Assembly: GCA_938084675.1 (NCBI GenBank)
Contig: CALKGM010000002.1
Span: forward strand, 62,001 to 126,000
Direction: 5' to 3'
DNA length: 64,000 nucleotides
Source of the DNA: Candidatus Poseidoniaceae archaeon
GTDB lineage: Archaea > Thermoplasmatota > Poseidoniia > Poseidoniales > Poseidoniaceae
Shown: positions 24,734 to 33,852 of the stretch, in pieces
Layout of the letters: each line of letters opens with the position of its first letter
Position numbering within the stretch: the stretch's first letter is position 1
Program-made: the position numbers and the translations under genes
The notes under the pieces: model-generated
What the model was told of the DNA's origin: nothing
Databases searched by the model: none
The model's input: the letters and a program-made list of their open reading frames with translations, nothing else

Positions 24734-26287
24734 ATGTCAAGTACAGAAGACCGTCTAAAAGACCTCAGAAATCGGAAGTCTCGGAGTGAGGCTGGAGGAG
24801 GTCAAGCGCGAGTTGAGGCCCAACACAATCGTGGAAAAATGACTGCTCGTGAGCGTCTTGAAATGCTTCTCGATGATGGAAGTTTTCAAGAAATCGATGC
24901 GTTGGTTGAGCATCGGTGTCGTGATTTCAACATGGACAAAAACGTGATTCCAGGAGATGGAGTCGTTACCGGACACGGCACAATTAACGGTAGAGAAGTA
25001 TTTGCTTTCGCTCAGGACTTTACCGTTTACGGAGGTTCCCTCGGTGAAATGCACGGGCTGAAAATTTGCAAAGTCCTTGATATGGCGCTCAAAACAGGAC
25101 GACCAGTTATCGGAATGAACGATTCTGGCGGGGCGCGAATTCAAGAAGGGGTTGCTTCGCTTGGTTCCTACGCAGAAATTTTCTTTAGAAATGTTAGAGC
25201 TTCCGGAGTGGTTCCTCAGATCTCTGTCATCATGGGTCCGTGTGCAGGTGGTGCAGTGTATTCTCCAGCCATTACCGACTTTGTCATTATGGTTGACCAA
25301 ACCGCTCACATGTTTATCACCGGGCCGGAAGTCATCAAAACAGTCACCAACGAAGTCGTGTCCTTTGAGGATCTCGGGGGCGCATCCACTCACGGTTCAA
25401 AATCAGGCGTGTCTCACTTCACTGCCTCCGACGATGAAGATGCCATTGCCATGGCTCGGGACTTGTGCGACCTGCTGCCTCAAAACAACCTTGAGCGACC
25501 GCCGATCAAGAAAACCAACGATTCAAGAGACCGTTTGTGCGATGCTCTTGACAGTATTATTCCCGAAGATTCTTCGAAACCTTACAACGTCGTTGATGTG
25601 ATTACTGAAGTCCTCGACGACGGCGGATTCATGGAAGTTCAATCCGAATGGGCGCGGAACATTGTCATTGGATTTGGTCACTTGGACGGTAATACGGTTG
25701 GTATCGTTGCTAATCAGCCGCAAGTTCTTGCAGGATGCCTTGACATTGATGCGAGTGATAAGGCCGCTAGGTTTGTACGGTTCTGTGATGCGTTCAACAT
25801 TCCTATCCTCACCTTTGAGGACGTACCAGGGTTCTTGCCGGGGACCAATCAAGAATGGGGTGGAATCATCCGTCACGGAGCAAAACTTCTCTATGCTTTT
25901 GCAGAAGCCACTGTTCCAAAATTGACCGTCATTCTCCGCAAAGCCTACGGTGGAGCATACGATGTTATGTCAAGCAAACATATTCGGGGCGACTACAACG
26001 TGGCTTGGCCCAGTGCAGAGTTGGCGGTGATGGGTGCTGATGGTGCTGTTGAAATTATTCACCGTCGTCGTATTGCTCATGCGCGAAATCCCGAGCAAGA
26101 GCGCGAACGCTTGACTGAAGATTTCAAAGATACCTTTGCTAATCCGTACAAGGCAGCGGCACTCGGTTACCTGGATGACGTCATTGAACCGAACCAAACG
26201 CGTCAACGCCTATGCAGGGCACTTGCGATGCTCAAGGATAAAGAAGAACTTCGTCCTGCTCGTAAGCACGGAAATATTCCTTTGTGA
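24734..26287 (+). CDS. pccB: Propionyl-CoA/methylmalonyl-CoA carboxyltransferase (beta) subunit
   Basis: A 517-residue carboxyltransferase that moves CO2 between biotin and acyl-CoA. Seen: [15 protein letters not shown] (acyl-CoA oxyanion loop), [44 protein letters not shown] and [13 protein letters not shown] (biotin-side oxyanion loop). ATG 24734 with a GGGGGA ribosome site is used; the frame is open for 48 codons upstream, but these look non-coding and overlap the divergent promoter. It is followed by a small subunit and the biotin carrier. No biotin carboxylase is in the window. Confidence 0.95.
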   Translation: MSSTEDRLKDLRNRKSRSEAGGGQARVEAQHNRGKMTARERLEMLLDDGSFQEIDALVEHRCRDFNMDKNVIPGDGVVTGHGTINGREVFAFAQDFTVYGGSLGEMHGLKICKVLDMALKTGRPVIGMNDSGGARIQEGVASLGSYAEIFFRNVRASGVVPQISVIMGPCAGGAVYSPAITDFVIMVDQTAHMFITGPEVIKTVTNEVVSFEDLGGASTHGSKSGVSHFTASDDEDAIAMARDLCDLLPQNNLERPPIKKTNDSRDRLCDALDSIIPEDSSKPYNVVDVITEVLDDGGFMEVQSEWARNIVIGFGHLDGNTVGIVANQPQVLAGCLDIDASDKAARFVRFCDAFNIPILTFEDVPGFLPGTNQEWGGIIRHGAKLLYAFAEATVPKLTVILRKAYGGAYDVMSSKHIRGDYNVAWPSAELAVMGADGAVEIIHRRRIAHARNPEQERERLTEDFKDTFANPYKAAALGYLDDVIEPNQTRQRLCRALAMLKDKEELRPARKHGNIPL

Positions 26288-26296
26288 GGTGAACGA

Positions 26297-26488
26297 ATGG
26301 CAGGAAAGGATGACGAATTACGAATGGCAGCCATCGCTGCCGTCCTTGCAGCTACTCGCCAACAAGGGGAAGACCCCGCTGAAGTAGCCCGTCGTCCAGG
26401 CAAGGCTTGGTCCCAAGATCACCGGCGAATGGTTACCGGCCGTTCTTCCCTTATGCATGCACGAAGTCAACGCTCACCATGGAGGTAA
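26297..26488 (+). CDS. Small carboxylase-associated (epsilon/OadG-like) protein
   Basis: A 63-residue protein with a short helix DELRMAAIAAVLAATRQQGE and a basic C-terminus rich in Arg/Ser/Trp. A GAGGTGA ribosome site follows the pccB stop. Small accessory subunits with a similar AAIAAVLA helix occur between carboxyltransferase and biotin-carrier genes in carboxylase and decarboxylase operons. This one lacks the membrane helix of OadG, so it may only scaffold the complex. The assignment rests on position and size. Confidence 0.5.
   Translation: MAGKDDELRMAAIAAVLAATRQQGEDPAEVARRPGKAWSQDHRRMVTGRSSLMHARSQRSPWR
26481..26486 (+). promoter_or_regulatory. Shine-Dalgarno GGAGGT for the biotin carrier gene
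   Basis: GGAGGT ends 6 bases before ATG 26493 and overlaps the stop of the small upstream gene. It decides the carrier start in favour of MSETRKV over an in-frame ATG at 26457. Confidence 0.7.
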
Positions 26489-26492
26489 TCTC

Positions 26493-26903
26493 ATGTCAGA
26501 AACACGGAAAGTCATTGTCAACGGAACGGAATATGAAGTTGAACTCGAAGGCGAGGGCACGTCGTGGAAGGCCACAGTTGAAGGGAAAACTTACGATATC
26601 GAAATGCCCGATGCCCCCCCCGCTCCCAAACAACGTCGGTCCGGTGGAGGGAAAAAGAAGAAGTCAGGGACAGTTTCTGCCAACATCCCTGGCAAAGTGG
26701 TTACCGTGGAAGTTTCCGTAGGCGATGAAGTGGCGGAAGGACAAGTTATTCTCATTCTTGAGGCCATGAAAATGCAAAATGAAATTCAGGCTCCAGTCAC
26801 TGGAACAGTCATCTCGGTCCATTGTGATGAAGGGGAGGCTATTGAAGCAAATGTGCCTCTCGTTGTGATTGAGCCTGTCCCTGAGCCCGAAACAGAAGAA
26901 TGA
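26493..26903 (+). CDS. Biotin carboxyl carrier protein
   Basis: A 136-residue carrier. The C-terminal biotinyl domain shows GKVVTVEVSVGDEVAEGQVI and EAMKMQNEI, whose Lys is the biotin attachment site, followed by APVTGTVISVHCDEGEAIE. The N-terminal about 45 residues form a small beta domain, and a Pro/Gly/Lys-rich linker (GGGKKKKSG) gives swing-arm freedom. It carries carboxybiotin between the biotin carboxylase (elsewhere) and PccB. Its likely modifier is the ligase domain at 5748-7229. The stop overlaps the next ATG. Confidence 0.95.
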   Translation: MSETRKVIVNGTEYEVELEGEGTSWKATVEGKTYDIEMPDAPPAPKQRRSGGGKKKKSGTVSANIPGKVVTVEVSVGDEVAEGQVILILEAMKMQNEIQAPVTGTVISVHCDEGEAIEANVPLVVIEPVPEPETEE

Positions 26904-27199
26904 TTCTTTTCGCTGGAACGAGGCAAGAGTTAATCAAGCATAGAAGGTCTGTCTTGTCTGTGGCCAACAAACCCGTCTGTGATTTACCTGGATGCGGAGA
27001 AGAGGGTACGGTAGTATCTCGGCTTTCGCCTGAAGGTTATCTCGTTGCAACGGGAAAGAAGGCGTACTCATTTCGTGAAGCCTACAGACGTTTCCATTAC
27101 TGTTCAGGACATCATGACGAACTCATGGGAGGCGTTTGGTCTCGCGTCCGCAAGCCCGATGACAAAAAGGACGGCCATGTTGCGCCAACTGCAATTTGA
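26900..27199 (+). CDS. Small Cys/His protein, unknown
   Basis: A 99-residue product whose ATG overlaps the carrier stop (ATGA). It has CDLPGC and, about 35 residues later, HYCSGHHDEL, giving three Cys and three His that could bind a metal. The remainder is basic and mostly helical. No family is recognised. Translation coupling suggests a link with the carboxylase operon, but an independent small zinc protein is possible. Internal GTG starts could shorten it by about 17 residues. Confidence 0.55.
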   Translation: MILFAGTRQELIKHRRSVLSVANKPVCDLPGCGEEGTVVSRLSPEGYLVATGKKAYSFREAYRRFHYCSGHHDELMGGVWSRVRKPDDKKDGHVAPTAI

Positions 27200-27220
27200 G
27201 GGAATTGTCGTAGTAGTGCT

Positions 27221-27228
27221 GATATACT
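27221..27228 (+). promoter_or_regulatory. TATA box for the giant surface protein
   Basis: The TATA-like gatatact is centred about 23 bases before ATG 27248, the spacing expected for a leaderless archaeal transcript starting at or near the start codon. No Shine-Dalgarno is seen. Confidence 0.4.
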
Positions 27229-27247
27229 GCGCAGTTTTGGTTAAAAC

Positions 27248-30200
27248 ATGCGCCAGCCATCTCAATCCCAACCATCTCCCACTGGAGCCAGTCTGCTTTC
27301 CTTGATGCTCATTTTTGGAATGTTGATGGGAGTTGTAGCCCCATCTGCTCAAGCCGTTGGTCCGAACCAAAATGACCTGAACTCCAGCGGTGACCTGCCG
27401 GATAATACTTCGGTCAGTGTCACCAACTATATTTTCTCCAGTACCTTCAGTGGTAGCGGAGAATTGGATATTGGCGATGATAATGATTACTTGCGGGTTG
27501 CTTTGACTTCTACACAAGGCCTCTATGCGTCACTTTCCTTCCCAGCAACCACCACTTATGCCAACGGCACAACGGTGTCAAATGATTTCGACCTGGTCTT
27601 TTACGATGCGAACCAAACTTACATGGATGATTCCATTATGAATAATCCCGAAACTCTCACTACCAACACCACTATCCCTCACGGAGGGATGGTCTACATC
27701 CAAATTGCGCGATATGCTGGAACTGGGACGTGGAACCTCTCTCTCTCCAAATTTACTGTTTCCACCAGTACCGGCGGTGGAGGCGGCCCATCAGTGACGA
27801 ACTGTACAGGAAATGCGAGCACAAACCCTGACATCCTTGAACCAAACGATACCATGGCGACAGCAACTTCTGCTTCCCTGCTCCCGTTGTACTGCACCGG
27901 TCTTTCCATCGATTCAACAGCAGATGAGGATTATTTTGAAATTGACATGATTTCAGGAGTTACATATTACGTCAACTTAACCTTCACCCATGCCAATGGG
28001 GACATCGATGGTCAATGGACGGATGCCAGTGGCTCATCTCTCTCGCTTGCTGGTTTTGGGTCCCTCGGATCTGGTTCTGATAACGAAGCAGCATCATTCA
28101 CCGCTACCAGTAACTTCACTTCTTATCTCAGAATATTCTTGTATGCCTTCAGCAGTGGCACAGCGAATGTCTACGACATCGAACTTTCAACAGACCAACC
28201 TGGTGGTGGGCAAAGTTTCGAGTCTGTGGATGTCACACTCATGAACACCACGAATGGTATGCTTTCCTTTTCCGGCCTCACCGCCAATATCACTTATAAT
28301 TACAATTTCTCTGTCGGGCAGATGCTGCTTGACGATACGGAAAGCTGGGGCAATTCAACCACAGGTTCGTTTAATGCTACCAATACAACACACAGCCTAA
28401 ATTTCACCTACTCGGCACAGATGATTGAGTCTGTTTTGATGGTTTCTTCTAACCTTTTTGATGCCTCTAATTCTTCTCTTGATAGTGACATGGCGGAACT
28501 TTATATCGAGATGCTTCAAATTCAGGCGACCTCTTCTACGACAGGGGATATTGAACTGACCAATCTCACGGTTGGTACCGATTATGAAGTCGGGTGGTAC
28601 GTGATTGATTTCGTAGAATGGGAAAGCAATTTCACCAACTCAAATGACGTCAATGCAGCCATTAATGCTTCAATGATCGACAGTGATACCTGGTATCTTA
28701 CACCGTCGATGACCTCAATGAGTTACCAGATCAACTGGACCGGTCCAACAACGATGAACGACCATCTTTTCCTCGCATTTATTTCACTGAATGGCTCGGC
28801 AATCAACCTTAGTGACAACACGAATATATCCGGTCTTCACTTTGAGGATTTCATTCCTCAACTGCCGGCCCTTGTCATTAGTTCTTACTCGGCCAGTTCA
28901 ACGTCTTCAACGAACAATGTCCGAGCCCAAGGTATGGACTTAGTGACGGGTGACAGTTACATGTATCAATATCGTGTTGAGGATTCTGGAGGGGCAAACC
29001 TTGCAGTTTCAACTATGACTACGGTGACTGCGACTGCACAAAACATGTCTCTCCCTTACTTCAATTATACAACTCCGTCATCTTCTGGAATCTATTGTGT
29101 CTTCGCTGACCTCTATTCGTCTGTGAACGTCCAACTCATTGGAGATTCTGATTGTTTCACACTTACCTTAGATGATGATAACGACGGTGTTGCAAATGAA
29201 CTGGATTTGTGTGCTAACACGACTGCTGGAGCAACCGTGGACCTCAATGGTTGTGCATTAAATCAGAAGGACAGTGACGGGGATGGATACAACGACAGCA
29301 CCGATGATTTCCCTTATGACTCCAGTCAATATTCAGATATGGACGGGGACGGCTATGGTGATAATCCAAACGGAAATGCATCGGATGCATTCCCCTCAGA
29401 CGGTTCACAATGGAACGATGCAGATGGGGATGGCTACGGTGACAATCCAACCGGAACAACTCCCGATGCTTTCCCAACAGACCCGACACAATGGTCCGAC
29501 GCAGATGGAGATGGTTACGGAGATAATGCAAGCGGTAACAATCCCGATGAATGGCCTGCGGACTCAACACAATGGGAAGACATGGACGGAGACGGCTACG
29601 GTGACAATCCATCCGGAACCAACGGAGACGCCTTCCCGAGTGATTCCTCTCAATGGTCGGACGCAGACGGTGACGGCTATGGAGACAACCCTGCAGGTAC
29701 AACACCCGACGCTTTCCCTTCAGACAACACACAATGGGAAGATGCAGACGGTGATGGTTTCGGCGATAATCCAACCGGTACAAACGGAGATCAGTTCCCT
29801 TCAGATGCCACACAATGGTTCGATGAAGACGGTGATGGATATGGTGACAACCAAGCGGGAACCGATCCCGATGCGTTCCCTACCGACTCAACCCAGTGGA
29901 GCGATGTTGATGGTGACGGCTATGGTGATAACGCAGCCGGAATGAACGGTGACGCTTTCCCTAACGAACCAAGCCAACATGCCGACCAAGATAACGACGG
30001 CTTTGGCGACAATTCAAGCGGGCTGAATGGTGACCAATGCCTTGGTACGCCACCTGGACAAGTTGTAGATTCAACCGGATGCGCCGCTTCTCAACTTGAT
30101 GCCGATTTGGACGGAGTTGACGACGCCGCTGACGCGTGCCCCGATACACCAGCCGGAGAACAGGTAGACAATGTCGGCTGTTCCTCCAGTCAAGAAGACA

Positions 30201-31330
30201 GTGACAATGACATGGTGATGAATGCGTTTGATGCATGTCCAAACACTCCACTCGGCTTCCAAGTCGACGCAGCGGGCTGTGCACTCAGCCAACTTGATAC
30301 AGATTCCGATGAAATCACAGACGACCGTGATGACTGCCCTACGACAACCGCAGGCCTACCTGTTAACGGTGTTGGGTGTGCCGCAAACGAGCGTGATACA
30401 GATGGAGACAATGTCTTCGATGCCAGCGACATTTGTGATTCCACTCCCACGAATGAAATTGCTGATGCCCAAGGATGCGCTCCTTCACAAAAGGACTCGG
30501 ACGGCGATGATGTGTACGACGACGTTGATAGTTGCCCAGGGACAGGGAATGATTTGGCCGTGGATATGCTCGGCTGTGCTACCAATCAATTGGATGCAGA
30601 TAATGACGGTATTTCAGATGCAAGCGATTCTTGCCCTGTGACTCCTGTTGGCGAGCAACCCGATTCAGAAGGCTGTTCTGCTTCACAGAAGGACGAAGAC
30701 CTTGATGATATTATGAATAACATGGATCTCTGTCCTGACACTCCAGTGACCCAACCTGTTGACCTCGACGGATGTTCTGACCAACAAAAGGATGATGATA
30801 ATGATGGAATCAAGAATCACCTTGACAATTGTCCAAACACACCGGTAGGTGAACTGATTGACGCGAGTGGTTGCGCACTGTTGCAGTTGGACTCGGATGG
30901 AGATGGAGTCAGCGACGCAGAAGACGCCTTCAAGTATGATTCTAATTTGTCGATTGACACCGATGGTGATGGAGTTGCTGACAGTTTGGATGCGTACCCT
31001 GAGGATGGAACTCGTTCGGCCATAGAGGCTGTAGAATCTGGAAACGGCATGCTCTATGCAATTATCACGCTACTGGTTCTTGCTCTCCTCGGCGGAGGAG
31101 GATTTGTGTTCATGCGAAAGCCGGATGATGCTTCAGACATGTTTGAATCCAATCCGACTACAGATTCTGCTTCAGAACAGTTTGCTGCTCAAGAAGAAAA
31201 GTCACTCCCTTCAATACATTCCACACCTGAGCAATGGGAGGAAAACGGTGTGCACTGGTCCCGTGACGGGGAAGGAAATCTATCCTACTTCGAGGCAACC
31301 TCACAAGAATGGGTTCCTTTCGAATCTTGA
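27248..31330 (+). CDS. Giant surface protein with PPC-like domains and thrombospondin-3-like repeats
   Basis: A 1360-residue secreted, membrane-anchored protein. A signal peptide (SLLSLMLIFGMLMGVVAPSA) is followed by two PPC-like beta domains (DEDYFEIDMISGVTYYVNL is typical), Asn/Thr-rich beta regions with many N-x-S/T sites, and two repeat blocks. The first has eight 27-residue units (DGDGYGDNP, then DAFPxD and QW). The second has eight 33-residue units with two Cys each (DxDxD, CPDTP, GC). Asp spacing is that of calcium-binding thrombospondin type 3 repeats. A membrane helix (MLYAIITLLVLALLGGGGFVF) and a cytoplasmic tail with PEQWEENGVHW follow. It is likely a stalk or adhesin at the cell surface. 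Confidence 0.85.
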   Translation: MRQPSQSQPSPTGASLLSLMLIFGMLMGVVAPSAQAVGPNQNDLNSSGDLPDNTSVSVTNYIFSSTFSGSGELDIGDDNDYLRVALTSTQGLYASLSFPATTTYANGTTVSNDFDLVFYDANQTYMDDSIMNNPETLTTNTTIPHGGMVYIQIARYAGTGTWNLSLSKFTVSTSTGGGGGPSVTNCTGNASTNPDILEPNDTMATATSASLLPLYCTGLSIDSTADEDYFEIDMISGVTYYVNLTFTHANGDIDGQWTDASGSSLSLAGFGSLGSGSDNEAASFTATSNFTSYLRIFLYAFSSGTANVYDIELSTDQPGGGQSFESVDVTLMNTTNGMLSFSGLTANITYNYNFSVGQMLLDDTESWGNSTTGSFNATNTTHSLNFTYSAQMIESVLMVSSNLFDASNSSLDSDMAELYIEMLQIQATSSTTGDIELTNLTVGTDYEVGWYVIDFVEWESNFTNSNDVNAAINASMIDSDTWYLTPSMTSMSYQINWTGPTTMNDHLFLAFISLNGSAINLSDNTNISGLHFEDFIPQLPALVISSYSASSTSSTNNVRAQGMDLVTGDSYMYQYRVEDSGGANLAVSTMTTVTATAQNMSLPYFNYTTPSSSGIYCVFADLYSSVNVQLIGDSDCFTLTLDDDNDGVANELDLCANTTAGATVDLNGCALNQKDSDGDGYNDSTDDFPYDSSQYSDMDGDGYGDNPNGNASDAFPSDGSQWNDADGDGYGDNPTGTTPDAFPTDPTQWSDADGDGYGDNASGNNPDEWPADSTQWEDMDGDGYGDNPSGTNGDAFPSDSSQWSDADGDGYGDNPAGTTPDAFPSDNTQWEDADGDGFGDNPTGTNGDQFPSDATQWFDEDGDGYGDNQAGTDPDAFPTDSTQWSDVDGDGYGDNAAGMNGDAFPNEPSQHADQDNDGFGDNSSGLNGDQCLGTPPGQVVDSTGCAASQLDADLDGVDDAADACPDTPAGEQVDNVGCSSSQEDSDNDMVMNAFDACPNTPLGFQVDAAGCALSQLDTDSDEITDDRDDCPTTTAGLPVNGVGCAANERDTDGDNVFDASDICDSTPTNEIADAQGCAPSQKDSDGDDVYDDVDSCPGTGNDLAVDMLGCATNQLDADNDGISDASDSCPVTPVGEQPDSEGCSASQKDEDLDDIMNNMDLCPDTPVTQPVDLDGCSDQQKDDDNDGIKNHLDNCPNTPVGELIDASGCALLQLDSDGDGVSDAEDAFKYDSNLSIDTDGDGVADSLDAYPEDGTRSAIEAVESGNGMLYAIITLLVLALLGGGGFVFMRKPDDASDMFESNPTTDSASEQFAAQEEKSLPSIHSTPEQWEENGVHWSRDGEGNLSYFEATSQEWVPFES
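29342..29989 (+). repeat. Eight in-frame 81-bp tandem repeats (27-residue units)
   Basis: Eight consecutive units, each beginning GAC/GAT-GG-GAC-GG and encoding DGDGYGDN, a Gly/Asn/Thr turn, DAFPxD and TQWxD. Third-position drift among units shows old duplication under protein-level selection. A ninth, degenerate unit follows. Confidence 0.9.
30092..30883 (+). repeat. Eight in-frame 99-bp repeats (33-residue, two-Cys units)
   Basis: The period is exactly 33 codons for eight units. Each unit starts Q/E-x-D, carries a D-x-D-x-D calcium-like loop, C-P near position 16 and G-C at positions 29-30. A related unit precedes the 27-residue block near 29171 and a partial one follows at 30884. Confidence 0.9.
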
Positions 31331-31339
31331 GGGGTCAAG

Positions 31340-31951
31340 GTGGGAGTTCCAAAAGAAGATGTTGTTGATGCAGCAGGTTCGGACGAGCTCTACCTTGGAT
31401 TTGTTTGGAATGGTTTTCGGAAATCCTTGACCTTGATTTCTTTTGTTAGTTTGGTTGTTGTCAATCGTTTTGATACTCCATTTGGCGGAGTTAGTTTTGA
31501 ACTTTCAATGTTCTTCGTACTCCTCGTCATAGTTCTTAGTACGGGGAAAACATTTCATTTTGGCACCAAAACCGATATCTTTCGCTATCATCAAACGTTT
31601 ATGCTTTTGTCGTTATCATGGATTGAAGCTGGACGGGTATCACATATGCGTGTTGCCAGATTCATCACGAAGGAAACATATACCGAAGAGGGTCATAAAA
31701 TGACTCATGAAGAACTTCCCCTCCTGTTCAGTGAGGGAGAACCGTTCCATTTTGTGTCAATTTTAGGCCGTTCTCATCTTGAACGAATTAAATCCAAAAT
31801 CAATCGTTTCCTCTTTGTTAACCGTGTTCATGGTCTTGATTTAGAAACTGTCGTCATGGCCGATCCACCATCAAATCACAACGAGGTCGATTTGAACAAG
31901 CAACCGTCACTTGGAGAGACTAAACCGGATGAAACCTCAACGTTTTGGTGA
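31340..31951 (+). CDS. Membrane protein of unknown function
   Basis: A 203-residue protein with two hydrophobic segments near the N-terminus (SLTLISFVSLVVV and MFFVLLVIVLSTGKTF). A soluble C-terminal domain of about 130 residues contains basic and aromatic clusters (RYHQTFMLLSLSWIEAGR) and an acidic tail. The start is GTG 31340 behind a GAGGGG site, 9 bases after the surface protein stop, so it may be co-transcribed with it. No family is recognised. Confidence 0.6.
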   Translation: MGVPKEDVVDAAGSDELYLGFVWNGFRKSLTLISFVSLVVVNRFDTPFGGVSFELSMFFVLLVIVLSTGKTFHFGTKTDIFRYHQTFMLLSLSWIEAGRVSHMRVARFITKETYTEEGHKMTHEELPLLFSEGEPFHFVSILGRSHLERIKSKINRFLFVNRVHGLDLETVVMADPPSNHNEVDLNKQPSLGETKPDETSTFW

Positions 31952-32022
31952 AGATTCTAAGATTGACCAACGCAGGGGACAACTCTAAATCATCGTGAAA
32001 CGGCCTCGGAATGCTGGTGCAA

Positions 32023-33846
32023 ATGTCAAATGACGAATTCGCCGAATTTGAAAGTATATGGCCCAAAGCGCCAACAGAAGAAACCACACCTGAACAACCA
32101 GTCATTTCAGATACTTCGGCAAAAAGTAACCTCTTCCCTGTTCTGGCAGTGGCAGGGCTGTTGTTGGTAACCATCACTTTGGGTGGTATCTATAGCTTGA
32201 TTAGCGGGAGTGACATGAACCAAGACGATGTTGATGGAGACGGCATTTTTAACCTCATGGATTCCTGTTACGATGGGGAACGAGATTGGACATCTTCTCT
32301 TGATACAGACCATGATGGTGACGGTTGCCGCGATGCCTCAGAGGATGATGATGATGATGATGATGGGCTTCCAGATGTGAGTGACAATTGTGCTACAGGC
32401 GAACTTGACTGGCTACGTAATTTTAACACGGACCGTGATGTAGACGGTTGCCAAGATGCTTCTGAGGATGATGACGACGACAATGATGGTGTGAATGACC
32501 TCATGGACCTTTACCCGCTTGACCCGACTGAATGGGCAGATTCCGACGGTGATGGGACAGGGGATAATGCGGACCCATTCCCCAATGACGCTCTTGAATG
32601 GCAGGATTCCGACGGCGACGGGCATGGCGATAATTCTGACCTGTTTCCTACAAATCCACTTGAATGGGTTGATTTTGACCAAGACGGGCTAGGGGATAAT
32701 GCAGACCAAGACGATGATAACGATGGAGTTCTTGACACTTATGACATCAATGATTCTCGGGATTCTGCGATTTACATCCGTCTTGAAAGGTTCAGCTTGT
32801 TGGATAATGTTGACCTCTTTGACAGCGTAGGAGAAATCTATTTCTGTACGAGTGTGAACAATATTTCCATTGGGTGTATGCCATCGTATATGTCCAATTA
32901 TGTTGAGGTTGAGACTGGAACAGAAGTACTTCTCAATGAAAATTATCACATCGACCTTGAAGAAAACTTGCGGTATCATTTTATTGAAATTACAGCCCAT
33001 GATTCAGACGCCTTTTCTGATGATGTATTGGATCTCAATCCCCTTCCAAATGTTGAGGCAATCGAATTTACCTTTGACAGTTTGACAATGTTTGAAAATT
33101 TGAGTCTGCTGGGTAACGGCTCAGCTGATGGCGAGAAAGACGACGGTGTTTTGCAATTCTCAATTCAGCCCTTTGACAACCTGGTGAGCAACGTCCGCGA
33201 TTACTACTGGGACTTTGAGGGCGCTTACTACAGTCTTTCATGGGTGCTCAATTACAGCACTTATGCATCATATAGAACTATGAATCACGCCATTGATTGG
33301 TCCAATGCTGTGACCTACGATGACATCATCCCTCAGTATGCAGCCTTTTCCACTCCTAATGAACCAGCAATCGGGGAACTGGCGTTAGAATTGCAATCCA
33401 TGGCTCAAGAAAACGGGTATACCTCAAACAATGATGTTGCCCGATTTATACAGGCATTTGTAGGAGATATTCCTTATCTTTATGATTTAGACAGTTCTCA
33501 AGAACAAACAGAATACCCAAAATATCCAATTGAAATGTTGTGGGAAGAGGGAGGGGATTGTGAAGATGCAAGTGCGCTATACATCAGTTTAGTCGAACAT
33601 CTTGGCTATGATGCTGCTCTTATGCTTGGAGATGTCAAATCCAACGCCGACGAAGAATGGGGAGGTCATGCCTGGGTTGTCATCGCCATGGATAATTATT
33701 CAGGAGATGGGTACATGGGCGAAGGTGACAAATCCAATGTCATGTATTATTTCGTAGAAACTACAGGTCACTATGATGGTTCATCCGATATCGGAATCAA
33801 TCCTTGGTACGATATGATGGATGAAGTATTCTACGACGTCGAGTAG
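32023..33846 (+). CDS. Membrane-anchored extracellular protein with calcium repeats and transglutaminase-like domain
   Basis: A 607-residue protein. An acidic cytoplasmic N-terminus precedes a signal-anchor helix (LFPVLAVAGLLLVTITLGGI). About 170 residues of Asp-rich thrombospondin-3-like loops follow (DTDHDGDGCRDASEDDDD and WADSDGDGTGDN), then a beta domain. The C-terminal transglutaminase-like cysteine protease fold shows GGDCEDASALYISLVEHLGY with the catalytic Cys, GGHAWVVIAMDN with the His, and a later acidic partner. Such domains cleave or cross-link proteins; here it faces outward. ATG 32023 is preferred over 32011 because MSNDEFAEFE resembles a natural N-terminus. Confidence 0.8.
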   Translation: MSNDEFAEFESIWPKAPTEETTPEQPVISDTSAKSNLFPVLAVAGLLLVTITLGGIYSLISGSDMNQDDVDGDGIFNLMDSCYDGERDWTSSLDTDHDGDGCRDASEDDDDDDDGLPDVSDNCATGELDWLRNFNTDRDVDGCQDASEDDDDDNDGVNDLMDLYPLDPTEWADSDGDGTGDNADPFPNDALEWQDSDGDGHGDNSDLFPTNPLEWVDFDQDGLGDNADQDDDNDGVLDTYDINDSRDSAIYIRLERFSLLDNVDLFDSVGEIYFCTSVNNISIGCMPSYMSNYVEVETGTEVLLNENYHIDLEENLRYHFIEITAHDSDAFSDDVLDLNPLPNVEAIEFTFDSLTMFENLSLLGNGSADGEKDDGVLQFSIQPFDNLVSNVRDYYWDFEGAYYSLSWVLNYSTYASYRTMNHAIDWSNAVTYDDIIPQYAAFSTPNEPAIGELALELQSMAQENGYTSNNDVARFIQAFVGDIPYLYDLDSSQEQTEYPKYPIEMLWEEGGDCEDASALYISLVEHLGYDAALMLGDVKSNADEEWGGHAWVVIAMDNYSGDGYMGEGDKSNVMYYFVETTGHYDGSSDIGINPWYDMMDEVFYDVE

Positions 33847-33852
33847 GTCGTA

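Noticed and set aside
24755-25393. 212-codon minus-strand open frame opposite pccB
   Set aside because: It lies antisense within a strongly conserved carboxyltransferase gene and its product has no recognisable feature.
26457-26492. Longer N-terminus for the biotin carrier
   Set aside because: GGAGGT is placed correctly for ATG 26493, and the extra residues overlap the upstream small gene.
29244-29945. Long open frames on both strands over the 81-bp repeat block
   Set aside because: They arise because the repetitive GAC/GGT-rich coding sequence lacks stops in several frames; products are low-complexity.
29342-29989. Regular repeats considered as a CRISPR-like array
   Set aside because: Units are contiguous, in frame and coding, without unique spacers between identical repeats.
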